Positions 23,608 to 33,262 of a stretch of DNA of 64,000 bases are shown here, one piece after another (within the stretch, counting starts at the first letter, position 1; every line of letters begins with the position of its first letter). The notes beneath the pieces are model-generated. The model saw only the letters and a list, made by a program, of their open reading frames with translations, did not search any database and was not told the DNA's origin. The stretch comes from Fructobacillus apis (GTDB lineage: Bacteria > Bacillota > Bacilli > Lactobacillales > Lactobacillaceae), in contig NZ_JAMWYK010000001.1 in NCBI RefSeq assembly GCF_023893635.1, positions 342,472 to 406,471 on the forward strand, given 5' to 3'. A program made the translations under genes and the position numbers.

Positions 23608-25407
23608 TTACTTATCGACCTTTGATTGCGAAAGTGACCAGTGAACGAGCTGGGCCGTCTTTTCAGACAGTCCGAGCGCCTTCAACTCTTCTGGCGAGGC
23701 CGCCTCAATCTTCGACAGTGAGCCGAAGTTCGTCAACAACTTCTGACGAGTCTTTGGCCCAACACCAGAGATGGCGTCCAGACGGGAAGCCAAGGATTTC
23801 TTGGAACGGGACTTGCGGTGGAAGGTAATGACGAAGCGGTGCACCTCATCTTGAATCCGCTGAAGCAAGAAGAATCCCTGGGAGCGGTGATCCAAAGGCA
23901 CAATTTCCTCGGTCTTACTCGAAATCAAATCGGCTGTCTTGTGCTTGTCGTTTTTGACCATGGCAGCGACAGGAATGTCCAACCCAAGCTCATCTTCCAG
24001 CACTTCCTTGGCTGCGTGCAACTGGGCCAAGCCACCGTCCATCAGGATAAGGTCCGGCATGTCGTCGTGTTCCTTTAACAAGCGGGAATAGCGACGCCGG
24101 ATGACTTCCTGGGTCTCCGCCCATTCGTCGGCGTGGGTCACGGTCCGAATCTTGTACTTCCGGTAGAGGTCCTTGTTTGGACGACCGTCTTCGAAGACGA
24201 CCATGGCAGACACAATCTCATCCCCCTGCGTGTGCGAGTGATCGAAGGCCTCGATGCGGTGTCCCATGGAGATGCCGAGAGCGTCCGTAATCTCCTTCAT
24301 GGCCTGCGTGGTCTTCTGTTCGTTTAGTTCCATCAAGCGGAACTTTTCTTCCAGCGTGATGCGGGCGTTCTTTTCGGACAGGTCGAGCAGGTCTTTCTTC
24401 TCACCACGAACCGGCGTGCGCACCGGCAGGTCCAAGGCCTCGGAGAGCAAATCCGTGTCGATGACGTCCGGTACGAGCACTTCCTTTGGCTTTTGGATAT
24501 TCTTTTGCAGGTAGAATTGTTGAATGAAAGTCGTCAATTCGTCCACACCATCGGACACGACGGCGAAGGTTTCCTTAAACTGGCGAATCAACCGCGCCTG
24601 ACGCAAGAAGAAGACGGAAACCGTCATCCAACCCTTGTCGAGGTAGTAGTTGAAAAGGTCACGCGGCGTAGAATCCTTGGACAAAACCCGCTGGCTTTCC
24701 ACTGTTTCGTCGATGTACTTCAACTGGTCGCGCAAATCGGCGGCGCGCTCGAACTCCATGTTTTCGGCGGCCTGCCCCATTTCTTCCTGCAGGCGACGCT
24801 TCACGACCTTGGTATCGCCGGACAAGAAGCGCTTAATCTTTTCGACCTGTACGTCGTACTCTTCCTTTGGGACGGTTTTAAAACAGGCCCCCAGGCACTG
24901 CCCCATGGAGTAATACAAACAAGGGCGACCCTGGCGGCCTTTACAACGCCGTAAAGGATAGTTTTTCTCCAAGAAATGAATGGTTTCTTGCGCCGCATAC
25001 ACGTTTGGGTAGGGACCGAAGTAGAAAGCACCGTCCTTTTTCACCTCCGAAACGAGGGCCAGGCGTGGGTCGCGTTCTTGGGTAATCTTGATATAGGGAT
25101 AACCCGTTCCGTATTTCAAACGGATGTTGTAATAGGGCTTATACTTTTTAATCAGCTCGTTTTCGAGCAGGAAAGCTTCCTTATCGGAATTGGTGACGAT
25201 GAAGTCAAAATCGACGATGTTTGACACCAATTCGGCCGTCTTCCCCTCGTGGTCCTGCTTAAAGTAGGAGCGGACACGGTTCTTAAGGTTCTTGGCCTTT
25301 CCGACGTAGATAATCTTCCCCTGGTAGTCCTTCATTTGGTAAGAACCAGGTTCGCTGGGCAAAAGCGACAATTTTTGTTCAATATGTTTTGAGGTTTTGG
25401 CTAGCAT
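23608..25407 (-). CDS. uvrC: UvrABC system protein C
   Basis: The nuclease subunit of nucleotide excision repair, making both incisions around a lesion. 599 residues: an N-terminal GIY-YIG nuclease (EPGSYQMKD, KIIYVGKAKNLKNRVRSYF, about 15-95), a UVR domain (about 200-235), an RNase H-like endonuclease with EAFDHSH in the second half, and C-terminal helix-hairpin-helix motifs (ISGVGPKTRQKLL). The ATG at 25407 is chosen over an upstream start nine codons earlier. TATAAT ends only six bases before this ATG, so the mRNA may be leaderless or nearly so. It follows the pyrG terminator. Confidence 0.94.
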   Translation of the reverse strand: MLAKTSKHIEQKLSLLPSEPGSYQMKDYQGKIIYVGKAKNLKNRVRSYFKQDHEGKTAELVSNIVDFDFIVTNSDKEAFLLENELIKKYKPYYNIRLKYGTGYPYIKITQERDPRLALVSEVKKDGAFYFGPYPNVYAAQETIHFLEKNYPLRRCKGRQGRPCLYYSMGQCLGACFKTVPKEEYDVQVEKIKRFLSGDTKVVKRRLQEEMGQAAENMEFERAADLRDQLKYIDETVESQRVLSKDSTPRDLFNYYLDKGWMTVSVFFLRQARLIRQFKETFAVVSDGVDELTTFIQQFYLQKNIQKPKEVLVPDVIDTDLLSEALDLPVRTPVRGEKKDLLDLSEKNARITLEEKFRLMELNEQKTTQAMKEITDALGISMGHRIEAFDHSHTQGDEIVSAMVVFEDGRPNKDLYRKYKIRTVTHADEWAETQEVIRRRYSRLLKEHDDMPDLILMDGGLAQLHAAKEVLEDELGLDIPVAAMVKNDKHKTADLISSKTEEIVPLDHRSQGFFLLQRIQDEVHRFVITFHRKSRSKKSLASRLDAISGVGPKTRQKLLTNFGSLSKIEAASPEELKALGLSEKTAQLVHWSLSQSKVDK

Positions 25408-25432
25408 AGCTCCATTATATCCTTTTCGTGAC

Positions 25433-25462
25433 AAAAAGACCGCCCGGAAAGGCGGTCTTTTT
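25433..25462 (-). terminator. Terminator of pyrG
   Basis: AAAAAGACCGCC-CGGAAA-GGCGGTCTTTTT between pyrG and uvrC. Confidence 0.9.
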
Positions 25463-25481
25463 ATGAGGAAAAGAACGAAAC

Positions 25482-27137
<1,656 letters not shown>

Positions 27138-27185
27138 TCATTCCGATGGGATACGGTCAACCAGGCCATATATAAAATAGAAAAA

Positions 27186-27206
27186 CTCCCAAGCAATGCT
27201 TGGGAG
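27186..27206 (-). terminator. pyrG leader attenuator hairpin
   Basis: Minus-strand CTCCCAAGC-ATT-GCTTGGGAG followed by T5, inside the pyrG leader. The C-rich 5' arm (CUCCC) is what a poly-G 5' end would pair with to prevent termination, as described for B. subtilis pyrG. Confidence 0.75.
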
Positions 27207-27238
27207 CTATTAAACGTTTTTCACAGTAATTGTGAGCC

Positions 27239-27274
27239 CTAATATATATTACTGATTGCCCCTAGGGATGTCAA
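27239..27274 (-). promoter_or_regulatory. pyrG promoter with GGGC start site
   Basis: -35 TTGACA (27269-27274), 17-base spacer, -10 TAATAT (27246-27251). The predicted start is seven bases downstream at 27239, where the transcript begins GGGCUCAC, the sequence needed for CTP-sensitive G stuttering. Confidence 0.75.
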
Positions 27275-27424
27275 GAATTTTTCATTCTTTTTCACCCAGC
27301 GGGCTAGACCACTAGACCAATCGAAATAAAAACCGTTTATTTATTCGTATAACGACTATTATGATAACGAATAATCACGCAAAATTCAAATAAACCATGG
27401 CATTTTAATGATGTCTAATATAGA

Positions 27425-27493
27425 CGCAAAAACGGCGACTATTGTTTAAGCTACTAAAAGCAATCATCGCACCAGGGGTTGCCTTTTTTTATT
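27425..27493 (+). ncRNA. Candidate small RNA, copy 1
   Basis: Shares CGC-AAAACG-CGAC and AAAAGCAA-CATCGCACC, in the same order and spacing, with the unit at 27602-27680. It ends in a weak hairpin (GCAATC/GGTTGC) and T7. TAATAT at 27416-27421 is a possible -10. No known RNA family recognised. Confidence 0.35.
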
Positions 27494-27555
27494 TCTTGAA
27501 CATTCCATCTCTTCATAACACGACTCACATTCAAAAGACGTGTTATACTGTTAAT

Positions 27556-27680
27556 AGAAAAGAGCTCCTAGCTTTCGCTAGAAGCCCTTCCCTAGCAAAG
27601 CCGCTAAAACGACGACAGGATTCATAGTTCTAAAAAGCAACCATCGCACCGGCCAAAGCGAGATGGTTGCCTTTTTTATT
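27556..27680 (+). ncRNA. Candidate small RNA, copy 2 (about 120 nt)
   Basis: An extended -10, TGTTATACT (27541-27549), predicts a start near 27556. The sequence contains a CTAGC-TTTC-GCTAG hairpin, the block shared with copy 1, and a strong terminator GCAACCATC/GATGGTTGC followed by T6. No ribosome binding site or convincing frame is seen. It ends just upstream of the fructansucrase promoter. It could instead be a leader of that gene with an attenuator. Confidence 0.4.
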
Positions 27681-27701
27681 TCCGCCACCCTTCACCCACT
27701 T

Positions 27702-27710
27702 TGTTATAAT
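27702..27710 (+). promoter_or_regulatory. Extended -10 promoter of the GH68 gene
   Basis: TGTTATAAT (TG-N-TATAAT), just after the small-RNA terminator and 36 bases before the ATG at 27747. The -35 is poor. Confidence 0.55.
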
Positions 27711-27746
27711 GATTCTAATAAGAAAAGAACGAAGGCAATTAGAATC

Positions 27747-29258
27747 ATGAATCGGCACCCATTGTCATTTCTGAACTTGAAGAAAGTTCCTTATACGACG
27801 ATTTTGATGGGCTCTCTCACCACAACCGCCATTTTACTCGGCATTAGTCAGCAGCCGCTCGGCAAGAGCAACCCGGTTGCTAGCAGCATCGCCCACTTCA
27901 CCCGCTTGGACTTGTTAGACATCCAAAAGCAGATGAAGGACAGCCGCTTTGCGATGCCGACTTTTGATAAAGAGAAAAGCGCGCAGGTGATGCCGGACGC
28001 AAAGGGTATCGACCCAAAGGACGGTCAGGTGAAGCCCCTTTCCCTCTGGGATTCATGGCCAGTCACTGACCAAGATGGCCGCGTGGCCAACTACCACGGT
28101 TACCGGCTGACCATCGCCCTCTCAGCCGTTGGGAAACGGCGCGATAAAAAGGGCGTGAAAATGGCCCTCTTCGCGCAAAAGATTGACGATAAGAACACCG
28201 CACCCGACTCCTGGATTTACCTGGGTTACGTGTTGAACTCCTTTACGGAGGGCAGCGAAAGCTCCGATGAAACCATCAAAAAGATTAACAACGAGTGGTC
28301 AGGTTCAGCCGCGATGATGAATCCACAGGACGACACGATTCGTGTCTTTTACACTGGTGCCATGACCCAGCACGGTCAGGCGCAGTCGTTAAGCACTGTC
28401 CAAGTCAGTGTCGAACCGAAGGACGGTTCGAACTGGTCCTCTGGTTTGAAGGTGAACCACCAAAAGGCAGCCGACCACGAGACGGTCTTTCTGGGCGACG
28501 GTAAAATCTACCAAACGGTCAATCAGATTAAAAGTAAAAACGATTCCTTTGCCATGCGCGATCCACATTTCGTTTCGGCAAACGGTCACTACTACCTAAC
28601 CTTCGAAGGAAACACGGAAAAAAACTACGGAAACGGGCAAGTTACCTTGAACTCGCCCGAGGATTACGGATCACTCGAAAGCTATTCGTCCGAGCGCAAG
28701 AAGATGGCGACAAACAATGAGCTGGGCTCAAAGGTCGCCCTTGCTTCCGGTGCCATCGGGCTCTTGGAGTTGAACCACGACTTCACGGTGAAGACGGTGA
28801 AGGCACCGTTATTGATGACCTCTTCGGCCAACGACATCACGGAGCGGCCGGACCTTTTCTTCTATAAGAACAAGTGGTATCTCTTCACCTGTTTCCAGGG
28901 CAAATCCTTGGCCACGACGGACAGACGTTTCATGGACGAGAATTTTTTGTACGGTTATGTGTCAACAACCGGCATCGATGGTCCCTACGAGAAATTAAAC
29001 AAAACGGGGCTGGTTCTCGGTTCGAACACGAAACGAAACACGAGAAAATTCACCTACGCGTACACGGTGTTGCCACCGAAGGACGAGCGTGATGACGCTT
29101 TCCTCATTACGTCCTTTACGGGGGATCGAACCTTTGCGCCGTCGGTCGGGCTGACGATTAAGGGCAATGAGACTTGGGTGCAAAACCAAAAGGTCTATGA
29201 CCAGGGCGCACTGTCGCTAGACGGGGCAACGCTTCCTTCAAAGCCACAGCCTTGGTAA
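27747..29258 (+). CDS. GH68 fructansucrase (levansucrase/inulosucrase type)
   Basis: Transfers fructose from sucrose to growing fructan or to water. 503 residues with the GH68 catalytic triad in place: nucleophile Asp102 in LWDSWP, transition-state Asp272 in MRDPH and acid/base Glu366 in DITERPDLFF, at spacings close to B. subtilis SacB. A hydrophobic segment at residues 15-33 (VPYTTILMGSLTTTAILLG) after a basic N-terminus suggests export, possibly as a membrane-anchored protein since no clear cleavage site follows. There is no LPxTG tail. GAAGG precedes the ATG at 27747; the longer frame from 27663 would translate the RNA terminator. No sucrose transport or regulatory gene is adjacent. Confidence 0.9.
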   Translation: MNRHPLSFLNLKKVPYTTILMGSLTTTAILLGISQQPLGKSNPVASSIAHFTRLDLLDIQKQMKDSRFAMPTFDKEKSAQVMPDAKGIDPKDGQVKPLSLWDSWPVTDQDGRVANYHGYRLTIALSAVGKRRDKKGVKMALFAQKIDDKNTAPDSWIYLGYVLNSFTEGSESSDETIKKINNEWSGSAAMMNPQDDTIRVFYTGAMTQHGQAQSLSTVQVSVEPKDGSNWSSGLKVNHQKAADHETVFLGDGKIYQTVNQIKSKNDSFAMRDPHFVSANGHYYLTFEGNTEKNYGNGQVTLNSPEDYGSLESYSSERKKMATNNELGSKVALASGAIGLLELNHDFTVKTVKAPLLMTSSANDITERPDLFFYKNKWYLFTCFQGKSLATTDRRFMDENFLYGYVSTTGIDGPYEKLNKTGLVLGSNTKRNTRKFTYAYTVLPPKDERDDAFLITSFTGDRTFAPSVGLTIKGNETWVQNQKVYDQGALSLDGATLPSKPQPW

Positions 29259-29270
29259 GGTATAAAAACG

Positions 29271-29300
29271 AAAAACACCGCCGAATTCGGCGGTGTTTTT
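29271..29300. terminator. Bidirectional terminator after the fructansucrase
   Basis: A perfect palindrome with AAAAACACCGCCG and its complement, between convergent genes. Confidence 0.88.
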
Positions 29301-29309
29301 CTTATAACA

Positions 29310-30023
29310 TTATGCTTCAGATGTAACGTCTTCTGAACCCTTTGCTGCTTCGTCCTTCAAGTGGTTGTAGAAACCAGCGATTGTCAAGTACATGTATGGC
29401 AACAAGATGATGTTTCCAAGTCCAAAGGCCAAGTTAGCCAAGATCATCCATCCAATGAATGACAAGTAAATGACAAACAATTCCCACTTGTGGCCGTCCA
29501 TCATTTGACGTGAACGAGTCAAAGCGTCAGTGTATGAAATTTCTTCTCCAGCAGCCTTGGCATCCTTGTAGATGAACAATGCTTGTGAGTATGAGAATGA
29601 CTTGATGATTCCAGGAACCAACAAGAGCAATGCCCAAAGCGTTGTGAAGACCATTTGCAAGATTCCGATAACCAAAGTACCCACGAAGAGCCCCTTTGAT
29701 TCGCCGTATGCGTTAATCGTTTGCAAGAATGGTTGTGCTTCGCGCTTTTCTGAACGGAAGAAGTTCAACAACGCAAACATCGCAGCAGTCGTGGCGAAGA
29801 AGCCAAGAATGTTCATAACTGAAGCGTTCGCAACAGCCCCAACAGGGAACGTGAACCCGTACCCGTTTGCCATGTCAGTGAACGTGCTGTCGAAGTCTGA
29901 TGGACTACCAGCCCAGTCAAAGATGAATGCTGGCAAAGTAATCAAGAGGGCGTACACCCAGTTCCCTTGCAACTTGTCTTTTGCTTGCGCCTTAATCTGG
30001 CGACGAATTTCTGCTTTTGTCAT
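29310..30023 (-). CDS. DUF975 family membrane protein
   Basis: 237 residues, about six hydrophobic helices. It begins MTKAEIRRQIKAQAKDKLQGNW, the standard DUF975 N-terminus, and has the C-terminal signature WELFVIYLSFIGWMILANLAFGLG. The role is unknown. It carries a good GGAGGG ribosome binding site and its own terminator, so it is monocistronic, unlike the more divergent DUF975 gene at 17236 that is locked into the mutM operon. Confidence 0.85.
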   Translation of the reverse strand: MTKAEIRRQIKAQAKDKLQGNWVYALLITLPAFIFDWAGSPSDFDSTFTDMANGYGFTFPVGAVANASVMNILGFFATTAAMFALLNFFRSEKREAQPFLQTINAYGESKGLFVGTLVIGILQMVFTTLWALLLLVPGIIKSFSYSQALFIYKDAKAAGEEISYTDALTRSRQMMDGHKWELFVIYLSFIGWMILANLAFGLGNIILLPYMYLTIAGFYNHLKDEAAKGSEDVTSEA

Positions 30024-30061
30024 GTTCCCTCCAAAGGTAAATTAAACTCCCGCCATTGTAT

Positions 30062-30083
30062 CAAGTTCGCCCCTGACTTTGTC
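30062..30083 (-). repeat. Possible short member of the intergenic repeat family
   Basis: Minus-strand GACAAAGTCAGGGGCGAACTTG has the AAAGTC and AACTT ends but lacks the CCGACC core. It is listed as doubtful. Confidence 0.25.
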
Positions 30084-30086
30084 AAA

Positions 30087-30114
30087 CAAAAAAAGCCCCA
30101 TAGGGCCCTTTTTA
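30087..30114 (-). terminator. Terminator of the T-box permease
   Basis: Minus-strand AAAAAG-GGCCC-TAT-GGGGC-TTTTTTT directly after the permease stop. Confidence 0.75.
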
Positions 30115-30122
30115 AGTATTCT

Positions 30123-31511
30123 TTAATATTCCGCATCCGCTGCGTCGTTGCGGTGCTTGATAAAGTAAGCAATCAACACAATAACCAACAAGGAGAATCC
30201 AATGAGCAATGGCACTTGCGTGTCGGCGTTCAACGTCATGAAGACCAACGTGATGACAAGCATTCCCATTGCAAAGTAGTTTGACCATGGTGACAAGGCC
30301 AACTTGAATGGGTGTCCCTTCAATTGATCGAGGTTTTCCTTACGCCACTTGATTTGGCTGTACAAGATGACAAACCAAGGCACCATTCCTGGCAAAGTTG
30401 AAGCGGAGTAAACCATGACGAACAACTTTGATGAGTCGTGCCAAATCATTGGCAAGACCGCGTTCAAGATGATTCCCAGAAGGATTCCAGCTGACATAGC
30501 CAAAACGGCTACTTCAGGAACGCGCTTCTTTGACAACTTCAAGAACTTAGGTGAGATTTCCTTGTTCAAAGCCAACGTGTAAATCATACGAGATGATGAG
30601 AAGAGTCCTGAGTTCAAGGCTGAGATAGCGGCCGTCATCATCACGAAGTTAATGATACCAGCAGCTGCTGTAATTCCCACACGGGCAAACGTTTCAACGA
30701 ATGGTGAACCAACTTGGTCCAATTGGTTCCATGGATAAATCGTAATGATAACGAAGATTGAACCAACGTAGAAAATCAAGATACGAGCCACGATGGACTT
30801 GATGGACTTAACAATCGCTTCTTGTGGGTTCTTTGCTTCACCAGCCGTGATTCCGATAATTTCAATGGCTTGGTAAGAAGTCATGACGATGGACAAAGCA
30901 AACATGAAGCCCTTGAAGCCACCGGCGAAGAAAGCGCCGTGTGACCAAAGGTTTGAGAAACCAAGTGGGTGTCCGTGGTTACCAACACCGAGCAAGATGA
31001 CCAAGAATCCCATGATAATCATGAAGATAATCGTTAACACCTTGATCAATGAGAACCATGATTCCATTGAACCATAGGCCTTAACCGTTACCAGGTTGGC
31101 AGCAGTCAACGTGGCCAAAACGATGACACCCGTTACCCATGTCGGGATACCTGGCCACCAGTAATCGAGGTAAACACCAACGGCGATGGTTTCGGAAATC
31201 CCAACCATCAACCATTGGATGACGTTGGCCCAGACCGTCAAATAACCAGCCGCTGGGTGAATGTAACGCTTCGCGTAGTTGGCAAAGGAACCAACTTCAG
31301 GATCAACGTAAAGCATTTCTCCCAAGGCACGCATGACGATGTACAAAACCAAACCAGAAAGGAGGTAGGCCAAGATAACGGAAGGCCCGGTCCACTTAAT
31401 GGTAGAAGAGGCTCCCATGAAGAGCCCAACCCCGATGGTTCCACCGAGGGCGATCATTTCCATCTGGAAAGACGATAGTGAACGATTTAATTCTTTTTTA
31501 TTTTCTGCCAT
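30123..31511 (-). CDS. Amino acid permease (AAT/APC family), T-box controlled
   Basis: A 462-residue transporter with 12 membrane helices. It begins ELNRSLSSFQMEMIALGGTIGVGLFMGASST, the conserved first helix and GTIGVGLF motif of the amino acid transporter (AAT) family, with ITAGEAKNPQEAI in the central loop. It imports an amino acid with protons. The start is the ATG at 31511 with AGGAG before it, six codons inside the longest frame. A complete T-box leader lies upstream, so expression responds to an uncharged tRNA. The specifier reading (Thr favoured, Tyr possible) suggests the substrate. Confidence 0.88.
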   Translation of the reverse strand: MAENKKELNRSLSSFQMEMIALGGTIGVGLFMGASSTIKWTGPSVILAYLLSGLVLYIVMRALGEMLYVDPEVGSFANYAKRYIHPAAGYLTVWANVIQWLMVGISETIAVGVYLDYWWPGIPTWVTGVIVLATLTAANLVTVKAYGSMESWFSLIKVLTIIFMIIMGFLVILLGVGNHGHPLGFSNLWSHGAFFAGGFKGFMFALSIVMTSYQAIEIIGITAGEAKNPQEAIVKSIKSIVARILIFYVGSIFVIITIYPWNQLDQVGSPFVETFARVGITAAAGIINFVMMTAAISALNSGLFSSSRMIYTLALNKEISPKFLKLSKKRVPEVAVLAMSAGILLGIILNAVLPMIWHDSSKLFVMVYSASTLPGMVPWFVILYSQIKWRKENLDQLKGHPFKLALSPWSNYFAMGMLVITLVFMTLNADTQVPLLIGFSLLVIVLIAYFIKHRNDAADAEY

Positions 31512-31561
31512 AACAGCACTCCTATTCACAATGAATTAACAATTTAAAGGTCTTGGTTAAC

Positions 31562-31800
31562 AAAAAAGCGCCCCTAGCCAAAAGGCTAGGGACGCTGTTA
31601 AGCGTGGTACCACCCAAATTTGCTACGTTAACACACGTAACCTTTAAGACCTCCATAACGGCTGGTCATACCGGGCATACTTTCACACGCTACTCGTATG
31701 TCATTTTTAAGAAGTAGTCTTCAAGCAGGTTGTTCGCCATTCTCACCAACCATGACGTCGCTGTATAACAAGGCTGCTTTACTCGTCTTCTTAATGTTGT
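31562..31800 (-). promoter_or_regulatory. T-box riboswitch leader of the permease gene
   Basis: On the minus strand: a Stem I region with AGTA on the 5' side and GAAGACTA on the 3' side of the specifier loop, a distal GGTGAGA element, the T-box sequence GGGTGGTACCACG, and a terminator CCCTAGCC-TTTT-GGCTAGGGG with T6. By the GAA-N-specifier-A register known from glyQS, the specifier is ACU (Thr). UAC (Tyr) is the alternative if the loop is read three bases later. The variable base U in UGGU predicts a tRNA with discriminator A. Confidence 0.88.
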
Positions 31801-31804
31801 ATCT

Positions 31805-31833
31805 ATCATAAAAGATACAAAGCGGAAATGCAA
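31805..31833 (-). promoter_or_regulatory. Promoter of the T-box operon
   Basis: -35 TTGCAT (31828-31833), 17-base spacer, -10 TATGAT (31805-31810), leading directly into the T-box Stem I. Confidence 0.7.
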
Positions 31834-31875
31834 GTGAATTCAAAAGAAAAATGAAAGAAAAATGAAAAGAATTTT

Positions 31876-31911
31876 CAAAGTCCGCCCCGGGCCGGCACGG
31901 GCCCGACTTTT
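31876..31911 (+). repeat. Intergenic repeat family copy F
   Basis: Starts CAAAGTCCGCCCCGGGCC and ends GGGCCCGACTTT. The ends AAAGTC/GACTTT and the inner GGGCC/GGCCC pair, forming a strong GC hairpin. It lies between the T-box promoter and tRNA-Lys. Confidence 0.6.
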
Positions 31912-31923
31912 ATTAAAGACAAA

Positions 31924-31960
31924 ACAAAAAGCGTCCGGTATTTCTACCGAACGCTTTTTT
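31924..31960 (-). terminator. Terminator of tRNA-Lys
   Basis: Minus-strand AGCGTTCGGTA-GAAA-TACCGGACGCT then T5, just past the tRNA. Confidence 0.8.
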
Positions 31961-31995
31961 GGAAATCTCCCAAGGTCTCCTGATAAAACTATCAG

Positions 31996-32069
31996 TGCTT
32001 CCGCTCGGATTCGAACCGAGGACCTTGGGATTAAAAATCCCCTACTCTAACCAACTGAGTTACGGAAGC
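31996..32069 (-). tRNA. tRNA-Lys (TTT)
   Basis: Acceptor stem GCTTCCG/CGGAAGC, D arm with AGTTGGTTAGAG, anticodon loop TTTTTAA (anticodon TTT), T arm CTCGGTTCGAATCCGAG, discriminator A. CCA is not encoded. The 10-mer ATCAGTGCTT occurs at both ends of the gene (31991 and 32071). Confidence 0.95.
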
Positions 32070-32150
32070 AATCAGTGCTTAGCACAGTTATATATATTAC
32101 CTAAGGCGCCTCTAAAAAGCAACACTTTAGCCGAAAATTTTCAGCGAAAA

Positions 32151-32711
32151 TTACTTTTCTTCATCACCGTCAGAAAGGTCATCCAAGTCGTCCGTTCCTG
32201 CCAATTCAGTCAGGTTTTGGTCGATTGATTCTTCCTTTTCTGAATCGTCGTCATCTTCGGAGTCGTTTCCGTCACCGTCTTCGGCGTCGTGTCCGTCGAT
32301 GTCGTCGAAGTCATCGTCTTCAGGGTCATCGTCGTTGTAGTCGATCACGTCGTCATCAGCGGCGTTGTCGGCAAAGACGTTAACCTTCTTAGAAGCCTTC
32401 TTTTTCTTCTTTGGCTTTTCTTCTTCGTCATCGATTTCGTGGATTGATTCGTCGATGGCGTCAACTGGGTACCAGGCACGCAATGCCCATTCGTTGTTCC
32501 CAAGTGAGATGAAAGAACCGTCCGTGTTCAAGTCCGTGTAGAACTGAGACAAACGGGACTTAAAGTTTTCGTCATCAACCCCGAGGAAATCCTCGATGGC
32601 TGCAACGAGATCTGCGAAGGCCATTGCCTTCTTTTGTTCGGATAGGATGGCAGTGGCGATTTCCACCAATGCCATTTCTTCTTTGAGTTGACCGTTTTCG
32701 ATTTGTGACAT
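32151..32711 (-). CDS. rpoE: DNA-directed RNA polymerase subunit delta
   Basis: A Gram-positive specific RNA polymerase subunit that increases promoter selectivity and recycling. 186 residues: an N-terminal folded domain (about 1-95, with MALVEIATAILSEQKKAM and EWALRAWYPVD) and a C-terminal tail almost entirely Asp, Glu and Ser (about 110-186), interrupted by the basic patch KPKKKKKASKK. This arrangement is diagnostic. AAAGGA precedes the ATG. The DUF1934 gene lies upstream on the same strand. Confidence 0.95.
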   Translation of the reverse strand: MSQIENGQLKEEMALVEIATAILSEQKKAMAFADLVAAIEDFLGVDDENFKSRLSQFYTDLNTDGSFISLGNNEWALRAWYPVDAIDESIHEIDDEEEKPKKKKKASKKVNVFADNAADDDVIDYNDDDPEDDDFDDIDGHDAEDGDGNDSEDDDDSEKEESIDQNLTELAGTDDLDDLSDGDEEK

Positions 32712-32757
32712 GACTCGTATCCTTTCGCACTTCTAACTAGTTAACTATACTGAAAAA

Positions 32758-33177
32758 TCAGGAAAATTGCAAGGAAACCTGATACTGTCCGACAACTTCG
32801 CCGTTGGCTGCCAAAGAGTAGTCCAACAGCACCTTTCCGCTCTCCTTGTTGTCGGCCAAATCGAGTTCAAACCGACGAGTGTTGGTGTCGAGCAACATCA
32901 TCCCCGCCGCCGTTTGATAAGGCTGGTTAGCAAGCAAGCCCGGCTCAAAGACCAAGCGAGTCTTGTTCACGTTCGAACGGCTGATGGCAACGCGTCCCTC
33001 TTCCATCTTAACCATGACCTTTGTCACGGGCTGTTCGGCGATTTCTTCGTCGTAGGTCAAATAGAGGGCATCCCCCTTTTCGACCAAGCGCCCTGTTGCT
33101 TGGATGTCGAAACTTTCGTCCCCTTCATCCTGGAAAATCTTAGATTGGAATTGTACTTGTACGGTTTTTCCTGTCAT
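32758..33177 (-). CDS. DUF1934 (YwiB-like) beta-barrel protein
   Basis: 139 residues, no signal peptide or membrane helix. The N-terminal strand pattern TVQVQFQSKIFQDEGDESFDIQATG and C-terminal LLDYSLAANGEVVGQYQVSL match DUF1934, a calycin-like small barrel of unknown function often encoded near rpoE or argS in Firmicutes. The ribosome binding site is weak. It is divergent from the HD phosphohydrolase and upstream of rpoE with a 46-base gap. Confidence 0.8.
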   Translation of the reverse strand: MTGKTVQVQFQSKIFQDEGDESFDIQATGRLVEKGDALYLTYDEEIAEQPVTKVMVKMEEGRVAISRSNVNKTRLVFEPGLLANQPYQTAAGMMLLDTNTRRFELDLADNKESGKVLLDYSLAANGEVVGQYQVSLQFS

Positions 33178-33262
33178 TTTTAACGCTTTCTCGCCTCATT
33201 TTTCGCAAGTTTTGCTTCTTTCTATTATAATAGGGATATCGACGAAGGGAAAGGTGAATCTT

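Noticed and set aside
27442-27627. 61-codon frame across the small-RNA region upstream of the fructansucrase
   Set aside because: No ribosome binding site, it spans an internal terminator and a promoter, and the sequence shows RNA-type hairpins instead.
27663-27746. 28-codon extension of the fructansucrase
   Set aside because: It would begin inside the small-RNA terminator and upstream of the predicted promoter; the ATG at 27747 follows GAAGG and gives a normal signal region.
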